From RYN-428 sp035551995 (GTDB lineage: Bacteria; Planctomycetota; Phycisphaerae; Tepidisphaerales; Tepidisphaeraceae): 64,000 nucleotides of DNA. The position numbers and the translations under genes were made by a program. This document shows, piece by piece, positions 51,226 through 59,764 of the stretch (positions within the stretch are counted from its first letter, which is position 1; each line of letters begins with the position of its first letter). The stretch spans positions 1 through 64,000 of the forward strand of contig DASZME010000062.1 of the NCBI GenBank assembly GCA_035551995.1. The letters are read 5' to 3'. The notes beneath the pieces are model-generated. The model did not search any database. It was not told where the DNA came from and saw only the letters and a list, made by a program, of their open reading frames with translations.

Positions 51226-51312
51226 AAAATCCGAACGCTCACGATCAGAATTTTCTATTCATCTTCGACTCGAATTCCGGGCATTCAAATTTTCCGATTG
51301 ACGTCGTGACTT

Positions 51313-52197
51313 TCACTTCGCCTCCCACTTGCTCACCTTGTCGGCGGTCGGAAAATTCTCCGGGACTTTCTGCGTCACCTTCCCCGTCGCCGCCCACTCG
51401 GCGCCGCGATCGAGGGTCACGACAAAACCAACGTCCTCCATCGATTCGACGCTATGGCCCAGGGTCGTATGAAAGACCCGGCCCTTGCCATATTTGATGA
51501 CCATCAACATCGGCTCGTTTTCGCCGGTCTTGTCTGATTTTGCGGTGGCTAAAACAGTCGCGTCGTCCGCGGGACCGACCAGGGTGGCGTAAAGTTCATC
51601 CTTCGCGTGCAGCCATTTTTCAGGAAGGCCTTTCATGATCGGGTGCTCGGCGTCGCGGGTCTCGACGACGAAGGAAAAGAACTTTCCGTGCGTTCCGCCG
51701 CCCCCTTTGGCGTCATGTTCGACCTTTCCGTCGCGCCAGCGAAGCATCGTACCGGATTTGTCGTTGCGCCCGCCCCAGCCTCCGACGGCGATCATCCTGT
51801 TGTATTCCTCCCACTTGGGGAACGAATTGTCGGCGGCATGAACGCTGACAAATCCGCCGCCGTTGTTCACATAATCGTCAAACGCTTTTTTGGTCTCGGC
51901 GGGCCACTCCTCGCCGTTGTAGTTGGAGACCACTACGCCATACTTGGCGAAATCCGGCTTAAATCCCGCCATCGATTGCCCTTTTGCCGGACTGGTCGCG
52001 ACATCGACATCGAACAGCCCGCAGCTTTCGAGCGCCGCCTTCAGCACGGGGGTCGTCTTTTTCCAATCGTGATTGTTCTGGCCGTCGATGATCAGCGCCT
52101 TGATCTTCGGCGCCTTCGCGTCCTGGGCGCGGGAAGAACAGACCGTGGAAAGCGATACCACCAACGACAATAAGAGAAGCGGTAAAACGCGGCGCAT
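51313..52197 (-). CDS. Secreted ThuA-domain protein
   Basis: 294 residues with a GGAGG site and a signal peptide (PLLLLSLVVSLSTVCSSRA). The ThuA (trehalose-utilisation, glutamine-amidotransferase-like fold) domain is visible: KALIIDGQNNHDWKKTTPVL, VVSNYNGEEWP, YVNNGGGFVSVHAADNSFP, HPIMKGLPEKWLHAKDELYA and a final KYGKGRVFHTTLGHSVESM. Planctomycetes have many of these and they often pair with propeller enzymes; no enzymatic activity is proven for this subgroup. It is a single gene at the end of the sugar-acid region, on the opposite strand. Confidence 0.9.
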   Translation of the reverse strand: MRRVLPLLLLSLVVSLSTVCSSRAQDAKAPKIKALIIDGQNNHDWKKTTPVLKAALESCGLFDVDVATSPAKGQSMAGFKPDFAKYGVVVSNYNGEEWPAETKKAFDDYVNNGGGFVSVHAADNSFPKWEEYNRMIAVGGWGGRNDKSGTMLRWRDGKVEHDAKGGGGTHGKFFSFVVETRDAEHPIMKGLPEKWLHAKDELYATLVGPADDATVLATAKSDKTGENEPMLMVIKYGKGRVFHTTLGHSVESMEDVGFVVTLDRGAEWAATGKVTQKVPENFPTADKVSKWEAK

Positions 52198-52301
52198 GAA
52201 AGTCCTCCGTCTGAGTTCCCAAGCCCCGGCACGGCGTGCCGGGGCATTTCAACCATTCAACTACATCTATAAATATAAACTACATCGTGCTCGACAACGC
52301 C

Positions 52302-53276
52302 CTACTTCGTGGCGGCGGGCTTTGTAGCGTCTCCTGTTTTTGCATCCGCCTGGGGGCTTTCGCCCGGCCCGAAGAATGCGTCGTCCAGTTGCGGCTTAGC
52401 CGACTTTTTCAGTTGTTCGATCAGGAGTTCCATCCGCCGCTGCGGGATGCGCTGCATCACGTCTTTGTAGGGCGGGATCGATCGTTCCAGGACCTGGATG
52501 ATGTGATAGCCGTACTGGGTTTTAATCGGCTGGCTGATTTCTTTATCCTTCAACGAAAACGCGGCCTTTTCGAACGCCGGAACCATTTGACCGCGCGACA
52601 TCATCCCAAGACTGCCGCCGGTCGGCGCCGAACCTTTGTCGCTGGATTCGTTTCGGGCCAATGTGGCGAAGTCCGCTCCCTTGTCCAATTGTTGCTTAAT
52701 GCTCTCGGCCTTGGCCCTGGCCTGATCGTCGGTGAGGGTCGCGCCGCTCACGCCGGACCCGGCGACGCCGATGAGAATGTGCCGGGCTTGCAACTCGGCG
52801 AAATAATCTTTGTTTTCATTATAAAATTGCTTGTTGGCGTCGGTCTGTTCGCTGAGACTCATCATCAGCGCGTTGGCCAGGAGCTGCTCGTAAGTGGTTC
52901 TGACGCGGGGCGAGTCCTCAAGTTTTTGCCGTTTGGCTTCGGCGGCCATCAGCTTGAGGTCGACAAACTGTTCGCCGAGTTGTCGTCTGGCGGCGACGCT
53001 TGCCGCGACGCGAGCCTGAAGCGTCGGATCCAGCTCGGAAACAAATGCGTTAAACTCGCCGGCGGTCACTTTCAGATCGCCGACCGTCAAGACGACTTTG
53101 TCGGCGGGGACTGCGGGAAGCGTTGAAAGAGGGACGCCCTTGGGTTGCTCGGCCGGCGCGACGGGAATCGGGTCGGCGCCGCGCGTCTTTCGAACCTGGT
53201 TCAGCAATGGAACGGAAACAGTCGCGACGGCCGATGCGATGAGAGCCAGCCGCAGGAATCTATTGGTCAACTTCAA
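52302..53276 (-). CDS. Parvulin-type peptidylprolyl isomerase (SurA/PpiC-like foldase)
   Basis: 324 residues from a TTG start at 53276 with GGAG six bases before it, giving a signal/anchor helix (FLRLALIASAVATVSVPLL). The SurA-N-like helical domain (about residues 60-165, KVVLTVGDLKVTAGEFNAFV) is followed by the parvulin core: QARHILIGVAG, DFATLARNESSDKGSAPTGGSLG, GQMVPAFEKAAFSL, TQYGYHIIQVLER. The core's HxxL and GYHII residues are those of active isomerases. A Lys/Ala-rich tail closes the protein. It folds or chaperones secreted proteins. It is divergent from the sulfotransferase. Confidence 0.9.
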   Translation of the reverse strand: MKLTNRFLRLALIASAVATVSVPLLNQVRKTRGADPIPVAPAEQPKGVPLSTLPAVPADKVVLTVGDLKVTAGEFNAFVSELDPTLQARVAASVAARRQLGEQFVDLKLMAAEAKRQKLEDSPRVRTTYEQLLANALMMSLSEQTDANKQFYNENKDYFAELQARHILIGVAGSGVSGATLTDDQARAKAESIKQQLDKGADFATLARNESSDKGSAPTGGSLGMMSRGQMVPAFEKAAFSLKDKEISQPIKTQYGYHIIQVLERSIPPYKDVMQRIPQRRMELLIEQLKKSAKPQLDDAFFGPGESPQADAKTGDATKPAATK

Positions 53277-53570
53277 GAGGAACTCCAGAATAAGGTGCAA
53301 TCGTTCAGACGCAATCCGCCGATCTAATCTAACGGAGCGGAGGCGGGCGCGTCCACTTTTTGTTCGCCCGCGATTGCATATTGATCCGCGAGGACAATAA
53401 CTGTCCACGCGCGAGGAGCGACATCGTCTTTTTCACCAAGTCAAAGGCAAGAAAACGCAACTGAACCATTGAATTGCCGACGATATACGCCGATTGCTGC
53501 GCGATTTAAAATAAAAGATTTCTGGGCGTCATTAATTAAGGCTCGGCGTGCGGATTGCCGGTGCGAAAAC

Positions 53571-54425
53571 ATGCTGCATTTCTCATGGTTGTCTTCGGTT
53601 TGGGCGGCGACGCGAAGTCACGCCTACGCGGCGATCGCCGCGCCATGGTCGCCGCTGAAGAAGTTGCGCCGTTCGGTCTTGATGCCGCTTTTTGCGCTCC
53701 CCGATACCGGCATTTTTGGTTTGAAGCCGCTTCGGCTCCACATTCTGATTTGTGGTTTCCCGCGCGCGGGGACGACGCTTTTGCAGATGATGCTTGAAAA
53801 TGCCCACCCCGAGGCGCGGCGGTTTGGCCGCGAGGTCGGCGGCTGGCGGGCGGCGACGTATTCGATTCGCAATCATGCCATCGTCATCTCCAAAGTTCCA
53901 CACGATATCGCGCGTCTCGAAGGATTGCGGCATTATTACGAAGGCCGCAAGGCGCGGCTGAAAATCATCGTGATGATTCGCGATCCACGCGACGTGATGA
54001 CCTCCCAGCGCACCCTCGACGGCGTATTTCAATACTGCGTTCCCCCCGATCGATGGCGGTTCCACTACCAGCACATCCTGGCTCAGCAGGGCAAGCCCGA
54101 TGTGCTGCTCGTCCGCTATGAAGATCTCGTGCGCGACGTCGACGCTCAGCAGGCGAGAATCGAAGCGTTCACCGGCGAACCGGTCACCCATCCGTTCGGC
54201 ATGTTTCATGAGATCGAGCGGAAGGACTTCGACACGTCCACGCTGAACGGCCTGCGTCCCGTCGAGCAATCGTTGTTGAATCGCTGGCGCGCGCCCAAAC
54301 ATAAAGCGCGCATCGAAGATCTTCTGCGCCAGATGCCTGAATTGCCGCAAGCGCTGATCGATCTCGGCTACGAAACGGACGATTCCTGGGTCAAATCATT
54401 GACCGCGGCGAGCGCCGACGCCTGA
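53571..54425 (+). CDS. Sulfotransferase family protein
   Basis: 284 residues from ATG 53571 (the frame is open upstream to 53469 with unlikely sequence). The PAPS-binding loop ICGFPRAGTTLLQMML (5'-phosphosulfate) lies near residue 60. The 3'-phosphate motif VMIRDPRDVMTSQRTLDG is near 140, followed by VRYEDLVRDVDAQQARIEAF, a pattern typical of the sulfotransferase fold. It would transfer sulfate from PAPS to a carbohydrate or other acceptor. It is followed by a membrane glycosyltransferase-like protein 67 bp downstream, so together they may build or decorate a surface glycan. The acceptor is unknown. Confidence 0.87.
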   Translation: MLHFSWLSSVWAATRSHAYAAIAAPWSPLKKLRRSVLMPLFALPDTGIFGLKPLRLHILICGFPRAGTTLLQMMLENAHPEARRFGREVGGWRAATYSIRNHAIVISKVPHDIARLEGLRHYYEGRKARLKIIVMIRDPRDVMTSQRTLDGVFQYCVPPDRWRFHYQHILAQQGKPDVLLVRYEDLVRDVDAQQARIEAFTGEPVTHPFGMFHEIERKDFDTSTLNGLRPVEQSLLNRWRAPKHKARIEDLLRQMPELPQALIDLGYETDDSWVKSLTAASADA

Positions 54426-54492
54426 TCCTCGCCGGCCGCTGGCATTGCGAGCGCCTTTCCATTCGAGTTATACTCGCGGTTTTCGGAAGCGA

Positions 54493-56139
54493 ATGGAATT
54501 GCGCGATCTTAATTCTGTCTTTCCCGTCACTGTCGGCCAGCGGTTGGGCATGCCTTTCGCCTCACCCCAGCGTCTGCTGGACTGGGCCGACAGGCGCCGG
54601 GCATGGCTACTCGGCGGCGTCCTGATCCTTTACCTCCTCGGGTTCAATGGCCAATGGCGGGTGGAGCGGGACAGCGCGCTTTATCTGGTCATCGGGCGCA
54701 ATCTCGCCGAAGGGCGCGGGTATACCTTTCAGGCGGCGCCGCAACGATTGGCGTTCCCCGGCTTGCCGCTGCTGTTCGCCGGCAATTTTAAGCTGTTCGA
54801 CCACTGGGCCGTCCCCGCGGATTTGGTCGCCATGCTCATCATGGGCTTCGCGGCGCTGGGGCTGACCTACCGCTTGTTTCTCATTCATTCCGGCCGTCCC
54901 ACCGCCGTCGTCATGACCGTCGGCGTCGCGGGAACGCGCCTCTTCTACCGCTACTGCTTTGAACTGCTCTCGGACATGCCCTTTCTTCTTGGGGTCATGG
55001 CGTTTTTCGTAGGGTACGAGGCGATTTTTCATCGCCGCAAGGCGTCACTTTCACGCGACGGCGACGGCGAGCCCGCCGGGCGGGTGGGCGGCGGCTTCGA
55101 TTGGTTCTTGCTTATCGCGGGGTTCGTCGTGGCCGTCTCCACCCGGCCGGCGATGTGGGCGCTTCTTCTGGCGATCCTGCTGACGACCGGCTGGTCGATC
55201 ATCCGCGGCGTAACCCACGGAATCGATTGGAAACGGCAACTGCTGTTCGGCGCGGCGATTCTGATCGCCACCGGGTTTTTTCTCTCCATCGATCCTCGCC
55301 GCGGCGGCGGAAACGCCGTCCCCGAATATGAGGACACCTTCTTTCAAGCCACCTTCTCCAACATCGGCCACACGCTGCACGAAATGGTCTTCCGAAATAT
55401 CCCCGAGCTGTGCGGCACGAGTTCGGCGCTGGTCAAGGCTTTCTTCGGCTGCCCCATTCTCCCCGGCGTGAATACGCTTTGCTCGTTCATCATCATTTTT
55501 CTCAGTTTTGCGCTATTTCGATATCGCGTCTTATGGGGAATGTGGGCGCTGCTGACGCTGGGGATGCTTTTGTTTTTTAAGCCGCTTGACCGATACATGT
55601 TGCCGGTCATTCCATTTCTGGTTTACGCCTGGTGGCGATTTATGCTCTGGGTTCACCGCAGCGCGCCGGCGAAGTGGGCCGACGCGCTGTTCCTCGGCCT
55701 GCTCGCGTTTGGAATTTTCACCAACATGGCGCGCCTGTCACAAATGGTGGTCGAGCAGCGCCGCTGGCCGTTTCTCCTTCACTATCACGAAGGGCGTTAT
55801 GTGTCGGTGTACAAGGTCGCGAATCTGATTCGTTCGCACACGCGGGAGCAGGACTGGATTCTTGTCGCGCCCATGGAAGGACGGGTCATCGCATTTCTGG
55901 CCCACCGCAACACCATCAAGCCGAGCAATCAAACCGCGGGAGATCCGCGGCTGAACGCGGAATATGCGTTGATCGGCCCAAATTGGGAAGACGCCGGACG
56001 CGCACGCGACGAACATGACGAATCCGTGGCCGGCTGGATTCAAACCCACGGCTACGTGCTGGGCCCCCGGCTGGGGCCGATCGTGAAATCGCCGCGAGAA
56101 GACGTCGGCTGGGAACTTCATCGCGTCGAAAAGAAGTGA
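54493..56139 (+). CDS. Polytopic membrane glycosyltransferase-like protein (GT39/PMT-type fold)
   Basis: 548 residues from ATG 54493. About ten to eleven helices are predicted. The first extracytoplasmic loop contains VERDSALYLVIGRNLAEGRGYTF, where the acidic Asp in ERDSALY and the downstream GYTF fit the GT-C (PMT/ArnT-like) pattern. Further helices follow (WLLGGVLILYLLGF, MPFLLGVMAFFVGYEA, ALLLAILLTTGWSIIRG), and a soluble C-terminal domain ends the protein. It probably transfers a sugar from a lipid-linked donor; this is inferred from topology, and no specificity is visible. It follows the sulfotransferase gene. Confidence 0.78.
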   Translation: MELRDLNSVFPVTVGQRLGMPFASPQRLLDWADRRRAWLLGGVLILYLLGFNGQWRVERDSALYLVIGRNLAEGRGYTFQAAPQRLAFPGLPLLFAGNFKLFDHWAVPADLVAMLIMGFAALGLTYRLFLIHSGRPTAVVMTVGVAGTRLFYRYCFELLSDMPFLLGVMAFFVGYEAIFHRRKASLSRDGDGEPAGRVGGGFDWFLLIAGFVVAVSTRPAMWALLLAILLTTGWSIIRGVTHGIDWKRQLLFGAAILIATGFFLSIDPRRGGGNAVPEYEDTFFQATFSNIGHTLHEMVFRNIPELCGTSSALVKAFFGCPILPGVNTLCSFIIIFLSFALFRYRVLWGMWALLTLGMLLFFKPLDRYMLPVIPFLVYAWWRFMLWVHRSAPAKWADALFLGLLAFGIFTNMARLSQMVVEQRRWPFLLHYHEGRYVSVYKVANLIRSHTREQDWILVAPMEGRVIAFLAHRNTIKPSNQTAGDPRLNAEYALIGPNWEDAGRARDEHDESVAGWIQTHGYVLGPRLGPIVKSPREDVGWELHRVEKK

Positions 56140-56151
56140 TTCCCGCTTATG

Positions 56152-56253
56152 AGAGCAGTTGTCATGTTGCTCGCGCCTTTCTGCGTTTAGCGGCCCCGCT
56201 CGCGGGGCGTTTTTCGCGACGCAAGGTCGCTTCATCAACATGAGAAATGCTCT
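56152..56253. repeat. Dispersed terminal-inverted-repeat element, 102 bp
   Basis: The ends AGAGCAGTTGTCATGTTGC and, inverted, AGAGCATTTCTCATGTTGA match well. The core GCGTTTAGCGGCCCCGCTCG and the segment TTTTTCGCGACGCAAGGTCG are the same as in the copy at 43178. The right end supplies part of the phhA stop codon (CTA at 56252-56254 on the plus strand). Confidence 0.85.
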
Positions 56254-57175
56254 AAGAAGACGCCGAAGTCGCTACCAGAAAAGACTTCAGGTCCCTCTCA
56301 TTCACCTCCGGCTCCCCCGCCGCCACGTTATCCAGACGGCCGGCTTTCATCCACTTCTCCATCTCATGCACAAGGTCGAACAAATGCTCGAACGATTCGA
56401 CGATAAACAACAACGGCTGGTAATGGTCGATCTCGAAGCCCTGATTGACGACCCATTCGAGCCGGATCGGATATCGCTGAACCATCGGCGAAATCAGGCT
56501 ATGCTCGATCTCTCCGTACGAACTCAGCAGACCTGAGCCGTAGACTTTGATCTCATTCGACTCGCGCATCAGGCCGAACTCGATCGTGAACCAGAAGAAT
56601 CGAGCCATCGCGCGAAGAATGCTCTCCAGCCGAAGGAGCCGTTGATGCTCATCGGATATATTCGCCACGTGCTCGGCGGCTTCCCTGGCGAACTCTCCAA
56701 AGCGAACCAGCACGTCGGCGAACGCCTTGTCCGTGTGCATCGGAACATGGCCGGCGATGTCGTGGAAAATGTCCGGCTCCGGCAGGTAATCCAGCTGGCG
56801 TCCGTCGCGAATCGTTACGGTGGTGGGAAAGGCGCGCGTGCGCAGACAGTCGAAAAAAACATAGGCCGGCACATAGCCGCTGACGGCTTTGGCGGAAAAT
56901 CCACTGAGCGGGGCGAGAAACCGATTCACGTCCGCCAGCTTCGGCACCGCGCCGGGATTCAACGACAGATTCGTCACGCCTTGCAGAAATTTGCGATTCG
57001 CGTACTGCTCCCACCTGGGGCGGATGCGCGCGTAGAGGCGCCGCCAGGTCTCCTGATTTTCTTCGCTGTAAAGTTGATAGGGCTGGCGGATGAATACTTC
57101 GCCGTCCCGCTGCGCCTTTTCGATGAACGGCGCGTGCTTGGTGGTCAGCCCGACTGGGAAGGCGCCGACGGTCAT
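56252..57175 (-). CDS. phhA: Phenylalanine 4-hydroxylase
   Basis: 307 residues. It is a biopterin-dependent aromatic amino acid hydroxylase with the iron-binding motif PDIFHDIAGHVPMHTDKAF (His, His) and the third ligand Glu in WFTIEFGLM. FLAPLSGFSAKAVSGYVP and AFPTTVTIRDGRQLDYLPEPD match the bacterial monofunctional type. It converts phenylalanine to tyrosine and feeds the homogentisate pathway encoded upstream. Its ATG overlaps the flavin-reductase-like stop by 4 nt, so it is the last gene of the operon. Its C-terminus runs into the dispersed repeat. No pterin recycling gene was seen. Confidence 0.95.
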   Translation of the reverse strand: MTVGAFPVGLTTKHAPFIEKAQRDGEVFIRQPYQLYSEENQETWRRLYARIRPRWEQYANRKFLQGVTNLSLNPGAVPKLADVNRFLAPLSGFSAKAVSGYVPAYVFFDCLRTRAFPTTVTIRDGRQLDYLPEPDIFHDIAGHVPMHTDKAFADVLVRFGEFAREAAEHVANISDEHQRLLRLESILRAMARFFWFTIEFGLMRESNEIKVYGSGLLSSYGEIEHSLISPMVQRYPIRLEWVVNQGFEIDHYQPLLFIVESFEHLFDLVHEMEKWMKAGRLDNVAAGEPEVNERDLKSFLVATSASS

Positions 57176-57780
57176 TTTGGCCGCTCCAATTCAAATCGAT
57201 CATGCGTTTTACAATACAGATTCCCGCCCATGCGCCCGACGGTGGCGAGTTTATCCGGGTCGATATGCCCGGCGGCGTCGAGCACGCTTTCGTCGGCGTG
57301 CATCAACACGATTCGGCCGATCACCACATTCGCCGCCAACGGACCGCTGCCGACGTGAACGACCTCGATCAACTCGCATTCCATCTGCACCATCGCCTCC
57401 TTCACCCGCGGGGGCCGCACCCGGACCGAAGCAATGGGCGTCAATCCGCACAACTCGAACTCGCTCACTTCATAATCAAGCTCGGCGGATGTTCCGTTCA
57501 TCTGTCTCGCGCATGATTCGGAAACCACGTTGACGACGAACTGCCCGGATTTCTCGACATTGACCAGCGTATCTTTTGGCGCTCCGTCACGGCGATTGGT
57601 CGGCGAAAAAACCACGGCCGGCGGATTGGCCCCAATGCCGTTGAAGAAACTGAACGGCGCCAGGTTCGGCACGTTTCCCGGCGATATCGTGGAGACCCAC
57701 GCGATCGGTCGCGGCGTGATGCAAGCGACCATGTGCCGGTAAAAATCGGGAAGCGACGTCGTGGCCGGGTCAAATATCAT
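57172..57780 (-). CDS. Flavin reductase-like (FMN-binding split barrel) protein
   Basis: 202 residues of the flavin-reductase/FMN split-barrel fold: LPDFYRHMVACITPRPIAWVST, NLAPFSFFNGIGANPPAVVFS, KDTLVNVEKSGQFVVNVVSES, and the C-terminal block HVGSGPLAANVVIGRIVLMHAD. This subgroup carries FMN and may not be a true NADH:flavin reductase. It sits in the tyrosine-degradation operon, 16 bp after hmgA and overlapping phhA by 4 nt, an arrangement also seen with such genes in other bacteria as far as I recall. Its role in the pathway is unclear; it could supply reduced flavin or act on an aromatic intermediate. Confidence 0.88.
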   Translation of the reverse strand: MIFDPATTSLPDFYRHMVACITPRPIAWVSTISPGNVPNLAPFSFFNGIGANPPAVVFSPTNRRDGAPKDTLVNVEKSGQFVVNVVSESCARQMNGTSAELDYEVSEFELCGLTPIASVRVRPPRVKEAMVQMECELIEVVHVGSGPLAANVVIGRIVLMHADESVLDAAGHIDPDKLATVGRMGGNLYCKTHDRFELERPK

Positions 57781-57795
57781 TGGAGTCCAAAAAAA

Positions 57796-58974
57796 CTACG
57801 TTTCCATCCAAGTATAGGGATAGTTCGCGTCGTCGATCTTCATCGCCTCGGGCGTGATCGACAATGGCCGCTCGGTATCGAACATGACGGCCAATTCCTC
57901 GGTCCTCGCCTGGTTCATGCTCCCGGCGATCGTTCCCGGATGCGGCCCATGTGGGATGCCCGCCGGGTGATGTGAAAAAGAACCGGCGCCGACGCCCCGC
58001 CGGCTTCCGAACTGACCGCGAACATAGAACAGCACTTCATCCGCCTCGGTATTGCTATGCACGTAGGGAACCTTGATCGCCTCGGGATGATGATCCAGAT
58101 ACCGCGGCGCAAACGTACAGATCACAAACCCCGCGCACTCGAACGTCTGCTGAAACGGCGGCGGCAAATGCACCGTTCCCGTCAACGGCTCGAAATCCAT
58201 CGCGTTAAGCGTGAAAGGATAAACCATCCCGTCCCACCCGATCACGTCAAAAGGATGATGGGCCATCACCGTTCTCGTAAGACGGGCGCCATCCTTGACG
58301 ATCACTTCCGTTTCTTCGTCGCGGTCGATCGTCAGCGGGTCCATCGGGCCGTGCAGATCGCGCTCGCTATAGGGCGAGCCGAGTTTGATCTGGCCGTCGG
58401 GATTCAGATATTGCCGGGGAATCCGCACCGGGCCATTGGCTTCAAGAATCAGATGATCTTCTCGGCGAATGTCGTTGGCGACCAACCGGTAGGTGGTTCC
58501 GCGCGGGATCACGATGTAATCGTCGGGTCGATAGGGAAGCCGCCCGTAAGGGCTTTCGAGAACGCCGGCGCCGTCGAAAATAAAGATTACTTCATCCGCC
58601 CCGCCGTTGCGATACAGCGCCTTTTGCGCCTCGGCCGGGCGGCAGCGATAACAGATCATGTCCTCATTAAAGAGCATCGGCACGCGCCCAAAGACGGGAC
58701 CGCCGGCGCGGGGAAGATCCTGACTCTTAAGATGTCGATGTCGCAACGGCTCACCGTCGACCGCCGTCGGCGCCAATCGCCCGATCAATTCGACTTTCTT
58801 AACGCGCGTCGGGGGCCGAAGGTGATAAGTGATGGAATACGCGCGATCGAAACCGGCGGTCGTCACCACGTGTTCATAGGCGATTCCTTCGCCGAGAAAG
58901 CTTGTCCGCGGGTCCTGCTTCAGGCGGATGTGCCGCTTGCGCGGTACCTGGCCGAGTTGGCGATAGATGGGCAT
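57796..58974 (-). CDS. hmgA: Homogentisate 1,2-dioxygenase (short form)
   Basis: 392 residues from ATG 58974 with a GAGGAACTT site. The cupin-like HGD family is recognised by GEGIAYEHVVTTAGF, FIFDGAGVLESPYG, DYIVIPRGTTYRLV, FDVIGWDGMVYPFTL, the iron-ligand region VPYVHSNTEADEVLFYVRG and HPAGIPHGPHPG. It opens the homogentisate ring to maleylacetoacetate. It is shorter than the ~430-residue classical proteobacterial enzyme, as in the actinobacterial/planctomycete type. It is the third gene of the operon and follows the FAH-family gene by 34 bp. All expected His and Glu residues are visible. Confidence 0.94.
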   Translation of the reverse strand: MPIYRQLGQVPRKRHIRLKQDPRTSFLGEGIAYEHVVTTAGFDRAYSITYHLRPPTRVKKVELIGRLAPTAVDGEPLRHRHLKSQDLPRAGGPVFGRVPMLFNEDMICYRCRPAEAQKALYRNGGADEVIFIFDGAGVLESPYGRLPYRPDDYIVIPRGTTYRLVANDIRREDHLILEANGPVRIPRQYLNPDGQIKLGSPYSERDLHGPMDPLTIDRDEETEVIVKDGARLTRTVMAHHPFDVIGWDGMVYPFTLNAMDFEPLTGTVHLPPPFQQTFECAGFVICTFAPRYLDHHPEAIKVPYVHSNTEADEVLFYVRGQFGSRRGVGAGSFSHHPAGIPHGPHPGTIAGSMNQARTEELAVMFDTERPLSITPEAMKIDDANYPYTWMET

Positions 58975-59008
58975 AAGTTCCTCGCTTTGTCTTGCGGTCC
59001 ACGTCGCA

Positions 59009-59764
59009 TTATTCGACGGGGTCGGCGGCGCTCGGACCGGCGCCGGGGGCCGGGCTTCGGGAAGCGATGCGTGTGCGCAACACGCCGATCCGCTCGATTT
59101 CCAGGTCGACGACATCGCCGGGTTTGAGCCATCCGCCGGTTTTTTCCAGGCCAAGCTCAAGGATGCACCCCCCGCCCACCGTGCCGCTGCCGAGAAGGTC
59201 GCCGGGGAAAAGCTCGACGTCGCGCGATGCGTGCGCGATGATCCGCGGCCAGGTGAAATACATGTCGGCTGAATTGCCGCTCGACAACTCTCTGCCGTTC
59301 ACTCGCGCGGCCATGTGAAGATGAATCCGATTTTTCAGGTCGATGCGGTCTTCGAATTCGTCGAGGGTAACCAGGTGCGGGCCGACCGCGGTGGCGAAAT
59401 CTTTCCCCTTGGCCGGGCCAAGGCCGACGGACATTTCCTGGCGTTGCAGATCGCGCGCGCTCAGGTCATTGATGACCGTGAATCCCGCGACGTGCTTCCA
59501 GGCGTCCTCCATCGGAATATCGCGTCCGCCTTTCCCGATGACCAAACCCAATTCCAGCTCGTAATCCAGCTCGCATGAATCGGCCGGCGCGGCGACGGCC
59601 GATTCATTCCCGACGATCGATCCCGGATTGGAAAAATAAAAAACCGGCTGCTCATACCACGCGGGCGGCATCTCGAGCCCGCGATGCGCCCGGCATGTCT
59701 TGACGTGCCGCTCGAACGCGTAAAAATCGCGGAACGATCGCGGCGCGGGCACTTCAAGTTTCAC
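59009..59764 (-). CDS. Fumarylacetoacetate hydrolase (FAH) family protein
   Basis: 251 residues. The C-terminal FAH catalytic fold is recognisable: CELDYELELGLVIGKGGRDI holds the metal-binding Glu residues, followed by VAGFTVINDLSARDLQ, KGKDFATAVGPHLVT, and SGTVGGGCILELG. It is shorter than human-type FAH (~420) and resembles the broad FAH/MhpD-like group that hydrolyses fumarylpyruvate or fumarylacetoacetate. Position directly after hppD and before hmgA implies it cleaves the ring-opening product to fumarate (or maleate) and acetoacetate. Its ATG overlaps the hppD stop by 4 nt. No maleylacetoacetate isomerase gene is present in the operon. Confidence 0.9.
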   Translation of the reverse strand: MKLEVPAPRSFRDFYAFERHVKTCRAHRGLEMPPAWYEQPVFYFSNPGSIVGNESAVAAPADSCELDYELELGLVIGKGGRDIPMEDAWKHVAGFTVINDLSARDLQRQEMSVGLGPAKGKDFATAVGPHLVTLDEFEDRIDLKNRIHLHMAARVNGRELSSGNSADMYFTWPRIIAHASRDVELFPGDLLGSGTVGGGCILELGLEKTGGWLKPGDVVDLEIERIGVLRTRIASRSPAPGAGPSAADPVE